Part shown: positions 6,092 through 13,646 of the stretch, one piece after another | How the letters are laid out: each line of letters starts with the position of its first letter | Position numbering within the stretch: position 1 is the stretch's first letter | Source: an uncultured Xanthomonas sp. | Lineage (GTDB): Bacteria > Pseudomonadota > Gammaproteobacteria > Xanthomonadales > Xanthomonadaceae | Direction of reading: 5' to 3' | Assembly: GCA_943912265.1 (NCBI GenBank) | Contig: CALTTS010000037.1 | Location: 1-14,542, forward strand | Length of the DNA stretch: 14,542 nt | Program-made: the position numbers and the translations under genes | Notes under the pieces: generated by a model | What the model was told of the DNA's origin: nothing | Database searches by the model: none | The model's input: the letters and a program-made list of their open reading frames with translations, nothing else

Positions 6092-9000
6092 ACATCCTGC
6101 TGATCTCCCAATGCGACAAGCGCGCGCTGACCGAAACCCGGCGCATCCTCGACCAGTTCGCCGAACGCCGCGGCGACCGCACCTGGCAGACCCCGATCAC
6201 CCAGGCCGGCCTGGACACGCTGCGCAAGCTGCTGCGCCGGACCGCGCGCAAGAACACCGCCGTGGCCTGCCACTGGATCCGCGGCCTGGACCACAGCGAG
6301 CTGCTGTGGATCGTCGGCGATGCCCGCCGCTTCAACGCCGAGGGCGCGGTGCCCACCGACACCACCGTGCGCAACGTGCTGCGGCGCGAGGACGAGAACG
6401 ACTGGCACACCGCGCAGGACATCCGCCTGCTGGCGCAACTGGCCGCGCTGCTGCACGACCTGGGCAAGGCCAGCGAGGCGTTCCAGGCACGGCTCAAGGG
6501 CAAGCTGACCGAACGCAATCTGTACCGGCACGAATGGGTTTCGCTGCGGATGTTCCAGGCCTTCGTCGGGGACGACGATGACGAAGGCTGGCTTGCACGG
6601 CTGGCCGACACTGCAAATGCCGACGAACGGGACTGGATCGCCCCCGGCCGCTACCAGCGCGACGGGTTGGATGCCACGGATCCCCGCCCTTTCGCGCGAC
6701 TTCCGCCGCTGGCCGCCGCGGTGGCCTGGCTGGTGCTCAGCCACCATCGCCTGCCGGTGATCCCCGCCCACAAGGAGGACGGCAGCCAGGAGTGGCTGGG
6801 CAAGCGCGTGAACCGCTGGAACCCCGCCTGGCTGGAGCAGCCGCTGTCGCAGGTCGGCCACGACTGGAACGAGATCCACCGGGACGCCACCGAAGCGGAG
6901 GCGCTGCCGTACTGGCAGCCCGCCGGCCCGCTCCCGGTGATCGAGCCGACCTGGCGCGCGCAGGCGGCAAGGGCGGCGCGCGGACTGATCGAGCGCCGCC
7001 GGCTGCGCAACGACGACTGGCTGGACAATCCCTACGTGATGCACCTGGCCCGGCTGGGGCTGATGCTGGCCGACCACCACTATTCCGGCCTGCCGGCGAA
7101 TTCGCCGCTGCGCGTGCGTGGCGACGGCAACACGCGGCTGTACGCCAATACCGACCGTGGCGGCATTCTCAAGCAGCCGCTGGACGAACACCTGCTCGGC
7201 GTGGCCCGTGATGCCGGGCTCATCGTGCATGCGCTGCCGGGCTTCGAGCGCCACCTGCCCCGGCTGGCCAACCATCGCGGCCTGCGCAAGCGCAGTGCCG
7301 ACCCGCGCTTCGCCTGGCAGGACAAGGCCGCCGATGCCGCCACCGGCCTGCGACAGGCCGCACGCGAACACGGCGCCTTCGTCGTCAACATGGCGTCCAC
7401 CGGCTGCGGCAAGACCCTGGCCAACGCCCGCATCCTCAACGCCCTGGCCGACCCGCAGCAGGGCCTGCGTGCCACCTATGCGCTGGGCCTGCGCACGCTC
7501 ACCCTGCAGACCGGGCGCAGCTACCGCCACGACCTGCACCTGGGCGAGGACGAACTGGCCATCCAGGTCGGCGGCACGGCCAGCCGCGGGTTGTTCGAGT
7601 TCTACGAGCAGCAGGCCGAAGCCGGCGGCTCGGCCTCGGTGCAGAGCCTGATCGAGGAAGACAGCCATGTCCTCTACGAAGGCAACGTGGCCGACCACCC
7701 GCTGCTGGCCCGGGCCATGGCCGATGCCGACATCCGCAGGCTGCTGTCGGCACCGATGCTGGTGTGCACAGTCGATCATCTGGTGCCGGCCACCGAGTCG
7801 CTGCGCGCCGGCCGCCAGATCGCGCCGATGCTGCGGCTGATGAGCGCCGACCTGGTGCTGGACGAACTGGACGACTACGACCTCGACGACCTGCCCGCGC
7901 TGACCCGGCTGGTGCATTGGGCCGGCATGCTCGGCACCCGCGTGGTGCTGTCGTCGGCGACCTTGCCGCCGGCGTTGGTGACGGGCATGTACCTGGCCTA
8001 TCGCGCCGGCCGGCGCCAGTTCCGCCGCAACCGCGGCACGCCCGGCAGTGCCTCGGCCGAGGCCGACATTCCCTGCCTGTGGGTCGACGAATTCGGCACG
8101 CAGGTTACCGCCTGCGCCGACGGCAACGGCTTCATGCGGCAGCACATGCAGTTCGTGGACAAGCGCGCGGCCAGGCTGCGCGCGGTACCACCGCTGCGGC
8201 GGGGCGCGCTGTTGCCGCTGGCCATCGGATCACGCAGGCCGGAACAGCAGCACGCCGAGTTCGCCGCCTTCGTCCGCGATGCCTGTCTGCGCCTGCACGA
8301 TGCCCATGCCGAGCCCGACCCGATCGGCGGCAAGCGCGTCAGCTTCGGCCTGGTGCGCATGGCCAACATCGACCCGCTGTTCGACGTCGCCACGGCGCTG
8401 TTCGCACTCGGCGCGCCGGAGGACGTCCGCATCCACCTGTGCGTCTACCACGCGCGCTTCCCCCTGCTGCAGCGCTCGGCCATCGAGCATCTGCTCGACG
8501 CCAGCTTCAACCGCCGCGGCGATGGCCAGGCCGTGTTCCGGCTGCCCGCCATCCGCCAAGCGCTGGATGCCTCGCCGGAGCGCAACCATCTGTTCGTGGT
8601 GCTGGCCTCGCCGGTCTGCGAAGTCGGGCGCGATTGGGACGCCGACTGGGCCATCGCCGAGCCGTCCTCGTTGCGTTCGTTGATCCAGCTGGCCGGGCGC
8701 GTGCAGCGCCATCGTGGCCAGCCACCCGCGCAGCCGAACGTGTTGCTGTTCGATGCCAACCTGCGTCATTTCGCCCGGCCCGGGCAGCCGGCCTATCTGC
8801 GGCCGGGTTACGAGAAGCCGGGTGCGGGCAAGCGGGCGCAGGCCTTCCAGCTCGCCAGTCACCGGCTGGACGAACTGCTCGAACAAAGCGAGTACCAGGC
8901 CCTGACCGCACTGCCGCGCGTGCAGCCACGGCCCATGGGCCAGTGGAAGCCACGCCACCGCCTTGCCGACCTGGAGCAGGCCAGGACCGCAGCCAGCATG

Positions 9001-9450
9001 CTTTCCCCCCTGCGGCAGGAGGGTGTCGAGTTACCCGCACTGGAGGCGGACGAGGCCTTCGCGGCCTACAGGTATCCGCAGGCCGGCCTGACCGGCGTGC
9101 TGCCGCAGCAGCAGCCGTTCCGCCACGACACCTTGAAGACCACCGCGCTGGCGTTCCTGCCGGACGAGGACGAGGAAGCCCTGCTGCTGCATCGGATCGA
9201 GAACGACCCCCACACGCGCGGCCGCTCGCTCTACGTTCCCGTCGACCAAAGCCAGCGCCACGAGGTGGCATTGCCGATGGGGCCGCGCATCTCGGCGTGG
9301 GGCCGGTTCGACCTGATGGCCCTGCTGACCGAGCAGGCCGGGCATCTCGATCTGCCGTTGCCGGTCTGCGCACAGCGCTTGGCGACGGTGGAAGTTCCGT
9401 CCAGCGAACGGGGCTGGCGCTATCACCCGTTGCTGGGTTTTTCCAAGTAA
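6088..9450 (+). CDS. cas3: Type I-F Cas2-Cas3 fusion: helicase-nuclease with N-terminal Cas2 domain
   Basis: This 1120-residue protein has the Cas2-Cas3 fusion that defines subtype I-F. The Cas2-like domain is residues 1 to about 95 (MNILLISQCDKRALTETRRI). The HD nuclease domain follows, with HD at 123-124 (LLHDLGKASEAF) and further metal-ligand histidines at 219-220 (LSHHRLP) and 330-331 (ADHHYSGLP). The superfamily 2 helicase has Walker A STGCGKT (437-443), the DEAD-type box DELD (592-595), motif III SSAT (622-625) and motif VI QLAGRVQRHRG (867-877), followed by a C-terminal domain. It unwinds and degrades DNA bound by the Csy complex and also joins Cas1 for spacer acquisition. The start is a GTG overlapping the cas1 stop. 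All motifs are intact and the length is normal for the family. Confidence 0.97.
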   Translation: MNILLISQCDKRALTETRRILDQFAERRGDRTWQTPITQAGLDTLRKLLRRTARKNTAVACHWIRGLDHSELLWIVGDARRFNAEGAVPTDTTVRNVLRREDENDWHTAQDIRLLAQLAALLHDLGKASEAFQARLKGKLTERNLYRHEWVSLRMFQAFVGDDDDEGWLARLADTANADERDWIAPGRYQRDGLDATDPRPFARLPPLAAAVAWLVLSHHRLPVIPAHKEDGSQEWLGKRVNRWNPAWLEQPLSQVGHDWNEIHRDATEAEALPYWQPAGPLPVIEPTWRAQAARAARGLIERRRLRNDDWLDNPYVMHLARLGLMLADHHYSGLPANSPLRVRGDGNTRLYANTDRGGILKQPLDEHLLGVARDAGLIVHALPGFERHLPRLANHRGLRKRSADPRFAWQDKAADAATGLRQAAREHGAFVVNMASTGCGKTLANARILNALADPQQGLRATYALGLRTLTLQTGRSYRHDLHLGEDELAIQVGGTASRGLFEFYEQQAEAGGSASVQSLIEEDSHVLYEGNVADHPLLARAMADADIRRLLSAPMLVCTVDHLVPATESLRAGRQIAPMLRLMSADLVLDELDDYDLDDLPALTRLVHWAGMLGTRVVLSSATLPPALVTGMYLAYRAGRRQFRRNRGTPGSASAEADIPCLWVDEFGTQVTACADGNGFMRQHMQFVDKRAARLRAVPPLRRGALLPLAIGSRRPEQQHAEFAAFVRDACLRLHDAHAEPDPIGGKRVSFGLVRMANIDPLFDVATALFALGAPEDVRIHLCVYHARFPLLQRSAIEHLLDASFNRRGDGQAVFRLPAIRQALDASPERNHLFVVLASPVCEVGRDWDADWAIAEPSSLRSLIQLAGRVQRHRGQPPAQPNVLLFDANLRHFARPGQPAYLRPGYEKPGAGKRAQAFQLASHRLDELLEQSEYQALTALPRVQPRPMGQWKPRHRLADLEQARTAASMLSPLRQEGVELPALEADEAFAAYRYPQAGLTGVLPQQQPFRHDTLKTTALAFLPDEDEEALLLHRIENDPHTRGRSLYVPVDQSQRHEVALPMGPRISAWGRFDLMALLTEQAGHLDLPLPVCAQRLATVEVPSSERGWRYHPLLGFSK

Positions 9451-9537
9451 CGCGAATCAAGAAATGGGGGTCTCAGCTTGTAAGACGGCAATGTCGTAAT
9501 TCCACTGCAGCAAGATCATCAACCAAGGAGGATGTTG
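9451..9537 (+). promoter_or_regulatory. Gap between cas2-3 and csy1, with a strong ribosome site
   Basis: At 87 bp this is the only sizeable gap within the cas cluster, and its composition is visibly more AT-rich than the genes around it. That makes it a candidate for a separate promoter driving the interference genes, but I cannot find a convincing -35/-10 pair. The near-perfect Shine-Dalgarno AAGGAGG at 9525-9531 abuts ATG 9532, which is too close for use; it lies 6 bases before the in-frame GTG at 9538. Confidence 0.45.
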
Positions 9538-10890
9538 GTGTCAGAACTCACAGACAGGGGGAAAACCTTTCGGGGCGTTATCGCCGGCTTCATCGCAGCC
9601 CGGCGCGAGGCCAAGCTGAAAGGCAATGACGAAGATGCCGGCACGGCATCCAAATACGACTACGACACCTGGCTGGCCGATGCCGCGCGCCGGGTGGGCC
9701 AGATCCAGGTCGTGACCCACGTGCTCAAGGCCACCCACCCGGATGCGCGCGGCAGCAGCCTGCATGTACGGCCCGACAGCCTGCCCCGGCATCAGGAAGT
9801 CGGCAGCCACTTGCTCGGTGCGGATTTCGCCGAGGACGTGGTCGGCAATGCCGCGGCACTGGACGTGTTCAAGTTCCTCAAGCTGGAAGTGGACGGCCGC
9901 CGCCTGCTGGACTGGATGCAGGACGGCAATGCCGACCTGGGCGCCGCCTTGCATGCGGACAGCACCGTGGCGAACGGCTGGATGGAGGCGTTCAGCGGGC
10001 TGGTCCGCACCGATACCGCGCCGAGTTCGCACGAAGCGGCCAAGCAGCTGTACTGGCTGGTCGGCGAGGATGCGGCCGACGACGCGGGCTACCACCTGCT
10101 GCAACCGATGTTCTCCAGCAGCCTGGCCCATGCCGTGCATGCGCAGATTCAGGATGCGCGCTTCGGCGAGGACAACAAGCTCGCCCGCCAGGCATTCCGC
10201 AGCAAGGAAGCGCACGACGCGCCGTACCGCGACTACCGCAACCTGGTTGCGCGCAAGCTGGGCGGCACCAAGCCGCAGAATATTTCCCAGCTCAACAGCG
10301 AGCGCGGCGGCATCAACTACCTGTTGGCCTCGCTGCCGCCGCGCTGGGATGTCGAGCGTCCGCAGAAGCTGCTGAACATCGCCTCGGCGATGGAGCGGCT
10401 GACCGGGTTCAAGGGCGTACATAGCAATGTCAAGCGGCTGGCGGATTTCCTGCTCGGCGATCCGCCGCCCAACGACAGGACCCGCGAAACCCGGCGGCGC
10501 ATCGAGCAGGAGCTGGGCGCGCAGCTGGCACTGTATGCCGCCGAAACCTGGGCGCGTTTCGAGCCGGGCTGGACCCGTGGCGAGAACTGCTCGCTGCCGC
10601 GGCACCAGCAGATCTGGCTGGACCCCGGCCGGGTGGAGGACATCGAGCAGGATCCGCTCGATCCCGCACTCAGCGACGAGGACCGGGCCTTCCATGCCGC
10701 GTTCATCTTTGGCGACTGGCCCGACCAAGTCGCCGAAGATTTCGCCAATTGGGTCAACGAACGCCTGCGCGAAGCCGGCCTGACCTCGGTAGGCGATGCC
10801 GAGTACCGGCATTGGGCCAGGCAGGCCATCGTCGATGCAGCCTGGCCCGTGCCCCTGCAGCGGCGTGCACCGAAGGGAGGCCCCGCATGA
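9538..10890 (+). CDS. csy1: Type I-F Cascade large subunit Cas8f (Csy1)
   Basis: This is a 450-residue Csy1/Cas8f, the large subunit of the type I-F surveillance complex. With Cas5f it caps the 5' handle of the crRNA and takes part in PAM recognition. The assignment rests on the conserved block LGGTKPQNISQLNSERGG (241-258), followed by YLLASLPPRW, and on the C-terminal FIFGDWPDQVAEDF and WARQAIVDAAWPVPLQ segments, all characteristic of Csy1. It is the first gene of the csy1-csy2-csy3-csy4 run. The start was set at GTG 9538 because the AAGGAGG ribosome site is 6 bases upstream of it, whereas the ATG at 9532 touches that site; the difference is two residues. The stop overlaps the csy2 start by ATGA. 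Confidence 0.95.
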   Translation: MSELTDRGKTFRGVIAGFIAARREAKLKGNDEDAGTASKYDYDTWLADAARRVGQIQVVTHVLKATHPDARGSSLHVRPDSLPRHQEVGSHLLGADFAEDVVGNAAALDVFKFLKLEVDGRRLLDWMQDGNADLGAALHADSTVANGWMEAFSGLVRTDTAPSSHEAAKQLYWLVGEDAADDAGYHLLQPMFSSSLAHAVHAQIQDARFGEDNKLARQAFRSKEAHDAPYRDYRNLVARKLGGTKPQNISQLNSERGGINYLLASLPPRWDVERPQKLLNIASAMERLTGFKGVHSNVKRLADFLLGDPPPNDRTRETRRRIEQELGAQLALYAAETWARFEPGWTRGENCSLPRHQQIWLDPGRVEDIEQDPLDPALSDEDRAFHAAFIFGDWPDQVAEDFANWVNERLREAGLTSVGDAEYRHWARQAIVDAAWPVPLQRRAPKGGPA

Positions 10891-11894
10891 ACACCTGCCC
10901 CGACTTCGGCCACCTGCTGGTGCTGCCGCACCTGCGGGTGCAGAACGCGAACGCGATCTCCAGTCCGCTGACCCACGGCTTTCCGTCGGTCACGGCCTTC
11001 CTCGGGTTGATGTGGGCCTTGCAGCGCAAGGCCCGTGCCGCCGGCCTCGATGTCCGCTTCAAGGCGGTGGGAGTGGTCTGCCACGACCATCAGGAGCAGG
11101 CCACCCGGGGCGGTTTCGTCAATGCCTTCCACCTGACCCGCAACCCGGTCGGCAAGGACGGCGGCAGCGCGGCCATCGTCGAAGAGGGCCGGATCCATCT
11201 GGAACTGAGTCTGCTGCTGGCCGCCGACAGCCCGCGCTGGAGCCACCAGCCCGACGCGCGCGACGCGGATCTGGCCGTGCTGGCGGAGCTGCTGGCCGGC
11301 ATGCGCATTGCCGGCGGCTCGGTACAACCTCCGGCGCAACCCTGGCGTTACCGCTACCGGCCCTGGGCCATCGACCTGACCGGCACCGGCCAGGACCGCA
11401 GCACGGTATTCCGCAAGGCGCGGATGCGCCTGCTGCCGGGGTTTGCCCTGGTCGGCCGCGACGACTGCCTGCAGCAGCGCCTGCAGGAACTGCAGGAAGC
11501 CAACCCGGATGCCACCCAGCTGGATGCCTGGCTGTCGCTGGCACGCATCAACTGGCAATGGATGCCGGCAGAGGGAGCCAAGGGCGCCTGGCGCAACGAC
11601 CGCACTGGCAATGGCTGGCTGGTGCCGATCCCGGTGGGTTATGGCGCGCTGGGCGAACTGCAGGACCAGGGCAGCGTGGCCAATGCCCGCGATGCCGCGG
11701 TGCCGTTCCGCTTCGTCGAAAGCCTGTACTCGATAGGCGAATGGATCAGCCCGCACCGGCTGGCATCGGCCGAGCAACTGCTCTGGTATGCCGACAGCCA
11801 ACCCGGTGCCGGCCTGTACCGCTGCCGCAACGACCATGCCCGCTCGCCCGAAGAAGACGAGCTGGACTTCCGTCCCGAATTCGACCTCCGCTGA
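10887..11894 (+). CDS. csy2: Type I-F Cascade subunit Cas5f (Csy2)
   Basis: This 335-residue Csy2/Cas5f pairs with Csy1 at the 5' end of the crRNA in the type I-F complex. Recognisable segments are LLVLPHLRVQNANAISSPLT (10-29), followed by GFPSVTAFLGLMWAL (31-45), which are typical of the family N-terminus. NGWLVPIPVGYGALGEL and FRFVESLYSIGEWISPHRL in the C-terminal third are also typical. A ribosome site AAGGGAGG lies 6 bases before ATG 10887, inside the end of csy1, and the start overlaps the csy1 stop by ATGA (10887-10890), so the two are probably made in step. The gene is full length with no interruption. Confidence 0.94.
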   Translation: MNTCPDFGHLLVLPHLRVQNANAISSPLTHGFPSVTAFLGLMWALQRKARAAGLDVRFKAVGVVCHDHQEQATRGGFVNAFHLTRNPVGKDGGSAAIVEEGRIHLELSLLLAADSPRWSHQPDARDADLAVLAELLAGMRIAGGSVQPPAQPWRYRYRPWAIDLTGTGQDRSTVFRKARMRLLPGFALVGRDDCLQQRLQELQEANPDATQLDAWLSLARINWQWMPAEGAKGAWRNDRTGNGWLVPIPVGYGALGELQDQGSVANARDAAVPFRFVESLYSIGEWISPHRLASAEQLLWYADSQPGAGLYRCRNDHARSPEEDELDFRPEFDLR

Positions 11895-11919
11895 TCACAT
11901 TCCACAAGGAATCCCCGAC

Positions 11920-12945
11920 ATGTCCAAGGAACTCAAGACCGCTTCCGTCCTCGCCTTCGAGCGCAAGCTCGATCCTTCCGATGCGCTGTTCCATGCCGGC
12001 ACCTGGGCCACGCGCAATGACGCCGATGGCTGGGCCCCGGTGCAGATCCGCGAGAAGTCCGTGCGCGGCACCATTTCCAACCGTCTGAAGACCGCCGGCC
12101 AGGACCCGGCCAAGCTGGATGCCGCCATCCAGAACCCGAACCTGCAGACCGTGGACGTGGCCGCCTTGCCGGCCGACGCCGACACGCTGCAGGTGCGTTT
12201 CACCCTGCGCGTGCTCGGCGGCACCGGCGCACCTTCCGCCTGCAACGATGCCGGCTACCGGAAGAAGCTGGTCGCTACCGTCAATGGCTATGTGCGGCAG
12301 CATGGCTTCGCCGAACTGGCCCGCCGCTATGCCGCCAACCTCGCCAACGGCCGCTTTCTGTGGCGCAACCGCATCGGTGCCGAGCAGGTGGAAGTCACCG
12401 TCGCCCATCTGCGTGACGGCAAGCCGGAGGCACAGTGGACCTTCGATGCCCTGGCCCATTCGCTGCGTGATCTCGCCGCGCCGGCCGTCGAATCCGCGCC
12501 GTTGCAGCAATTGGCCGAACTGATCGCCGCCGGTCTGGCCGGCCACAGCCACGTGCTGCTGCAGGTCACCGCGTTCGTCCGCGTGGGCCCCGGCCAGGAA
12601 GTGTTCCCGTCGCAGGAACTCATTCTGGACAAGGGCAACAGCAAGAAAAGCAAGACGCTCTACCACGTCAATGACATCGCAGCGATCCACTCGCAGAAGA
12701 TCGGCAACGCCCTGCGCACCATCGACACCTGGTACCCCGACGCAGGGGAAAACGGCCCGATCGCGGTGGAGCCGTATGGCTCGGTCACCACCCAGGGCAA
12801 GGCCTATCGCCAGCCGAAAGAGAAGGTGGACTTCTACAACCTGCTCGACAACTGGATCCTCAAGGACAAGGTGCCGGAGCTGGAACAGCAGCACTTCGTC
12901 ATCGCCACCCTGATCCGTGGCGGCGTGTTCGGCGAGGCGGGCTGA
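11920..12945 (+). CDS. csy3: Type I-F Cascade backbone subunit Cas7f (Csy3)
   Basis: This 341-residue Csy3/Cas7f forms the repeated backbone along the crRNA spacer (six copies in the known Pseudomonas complex). It is the best conserved protein of the locus. Long stretches read like the Pseudomonas protein from memory, including TASVLAFERKLDPSDAL near the N-terminus, REKSVRGTISNRLKT, NPNLQTVDVAALPADADTL, FPSQELILDKG and EPYGSVTTQGKAYRQPKEK. The ATG at 11920 follows ACAAGGA by 9 bases and gives the standard family start MSKELKTAS; the open frame further upstream is overlap with csy2. The gap to csy2 is 25 bp and to cas6f 4 bp, so it is within one operon. Confidence 0.97.
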   Translation: MSKELKTASVLAFERKLDPSDALFHAGTWATRNDADGWAPVQIREKSVRGTISNRLKTAGQDPAKLDAAIQNPNLQTVDVAALPADADTLQVRFTLRVLGGTGAPSACNDAGYRKKLVATVNGYVRQHGFAELARRYAANLANGRFLWRNRIGAEQVEVTVAHLRDGKPEAQWTFDALAHSLRDLAAPAVESAPLQQLAELIAAGLAGHSHVLLQVTAFVRVGPGQEVFPSQELILDKGNSKKSKTLYHVNDIAAIHSQKIGNALRTIDTWYPDAGENGPIAVEPYGSVTTQGKAYRQPKEKVDFYNLLDNWILKDKVPELEQQHFVIATLIRGGVFGEAG

Positions 12946-12949
12946 TGCC

Positions 12950-13516
12950 ATGACCACGCATTATGTCGACCTGCGTGTCGTCTTCGACCCGGAATCGAGC
13001 ACGGCGCAGCTGTTTGGTGTGCTTTATGACCGGTTGCATCTGGCGCTGGTGCAGCAGCGGCTGGACAGCATCGGCGTCAGCTTCCCCGGCTACAGCCTGA
13101 ATCCGCGCGCGCTGGGCAACGTGCTGCGTCTGCACGGGAGCGAAGCGGCCCTGCGAAGCTTCCTGCAGGCGGACTGGCTCAAGGGCATGCGCGACCACGT
13201 CCGCCTGACGGACATTGCCCTGGCGCCCCCGGATGCCCCGCACAGGACGGTGCAGCGACGCCAGTTCAAGACGAATGTCGATCGCCTGCGCCGGCGTCGC
13301 ATGCGCCGCAAGGGGGAAACCGCGCAGCAGGCAGCCGAGGCCATTCCCGGCACCGTGGAGCGACGCCCCGACCTGCCCTACGTCCACCTGCACAGCCGCA
13401 GCACCGGCCAGCCCTTCTGTCTGTTCATCGCACTGGGGCCGCCGAGCCCAGAGGCCACGACCGGGACATTCAACAGCCACGGCCTGAGCGCCACCACCAC
13501 GGTTCCCTGGTTCTGA
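12950..13516 (+). CDS. cas6f: CRISPR pre-crRNA endoribonuclease Cas6f (Csy4)
   Basis: This 188-residue Cas6f cuts the array transcript at the base of each repeat hairpin and stays bound to the crRNA 3' end. Compared from memory with Pseudomonas Csy4, the general base H29 corresponds to H30 (YDRLHLALV). The serine loop is SRSTGQ with S149 and S151. The arginine-rich RNA-binding helix is RLRRRRMRRKG (112-122) and the linker R103/Q105 is kept. The C-terminus GLSATTTVPWF is classical. The tyrosine that helps orient the catalytic histidine (Y176 in Pseudomonas) appears as H177 (FNSHGLS). ATG 12950 is 4 bases after the csy3 stop; its ribosome site is weak (GAGG at 12934-12937), so translation probably depends on csy3. 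It is the last cas gene, facing the array. Confidence 0.96.
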   Translation: MTTHYVDLRVVFDPESSTAQLFGVLYDRLHLALVQQRLDSIGVSFPGYSLNPRALGNVLRLHGSEAALRSFLQADWLKGMRDHVRLTDIALAPPDAPHRTVQRRQFKTNVDRLRRRRMRRKGETAQQAAEAIPGTVERRPDLPYVHLHSRSTGQPFCLFIALGPPSPEATTGTFNSHGLSATTTVPWF

Positions 13517-13550
13517 CCCTTTTCCGAGACAGTCTCAGGCGTTCTTTGAA

Positions 13551-13563
13551 AATCAGCCACTTG
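13551..13563 (+). promoter_or_regulatory. IHF consensus site in the CRISPR leader
   Basis: AATCAGCCACTTG fits the IHF consensus WATCARNNNNTTR at every defined position. IHF binding in the leader is known to bend DNA for Cas1-Cas2(-3) spacer integration in type I-E and I-F systems. The site lies 83 bases upstream of the first repeat. The sequence match is direct; the role is inferred. Confidence 0.6.
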
Positions 13564-13564
13564 C

Positions 13565-13596
13565 GCATGCCCCTGAAATTTCGGGGGCATGCTTTT
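13565..13596 (+). terminator. Rho-independent terminator-like hairpin after cas6f
   Basis: A nine-base-pair perfect stem, GCATGCCCC (13565-13573) with GGGGCATGC (13584-13592), encloses a loop that can itself pair (GAAATTTC, 13575-13582). TTTT follows at 13593-13596. The right side reads as a terminator for the cas operon, 48 bases after the cas6f stop. It lies inside the leader, so it may also separate cas mRNA from array transcription or act as leader structure. Confidence 0.7.
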
Positions 13597-13646
13597 GTGC
13601 GGGTGTTTACTTAACATTGCCAATCACTTGGCGCCGAAAGCGTCTA

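Larger units (their letters stand above)
13517..13646 (+). promoter_or_regulatory. CRISPR leader region between cas6f and the first repeat
   Basis: These 130 bp are more AT-rich than the genes around and lie directly upstream of the first repeat on the side expected for a type I-F leader, given repeat orientation. The region contains an IHF-like site (13551-13563), a strong hairpin with T-run (13565-13596) and a short inverted repeat GCCAA-TCAC-TTGGC (13619-13632) 15 bases before the array. A small perfect inverted repeat GAGAC-A-GTCTC is near 13525-13535. New spacers should be added at 13646/13647. I could not identify a convincing promoter for the array. Confidence 0.7.

Noticed and set aside
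5809..8145. A 778-codon minus-strand frame opposite cas1 and cas2-3.
   Set aside because: It is antisense to well-supported cas genes, has no recognisable domain and shows shadow-frame composition.
10330..10600. Two 10-base matches to the 5' half of the CRISPR repeat (TCGCTGCCGC at 10330-10339 and 10591-10600), possibly degenerate repeats.
   Set aside because: Both are inside csy1 codons for Ser-Leu-Pro, lack the second stem half and the CTCAGAAA handle, and are expected by chance in GC-rich DNA.
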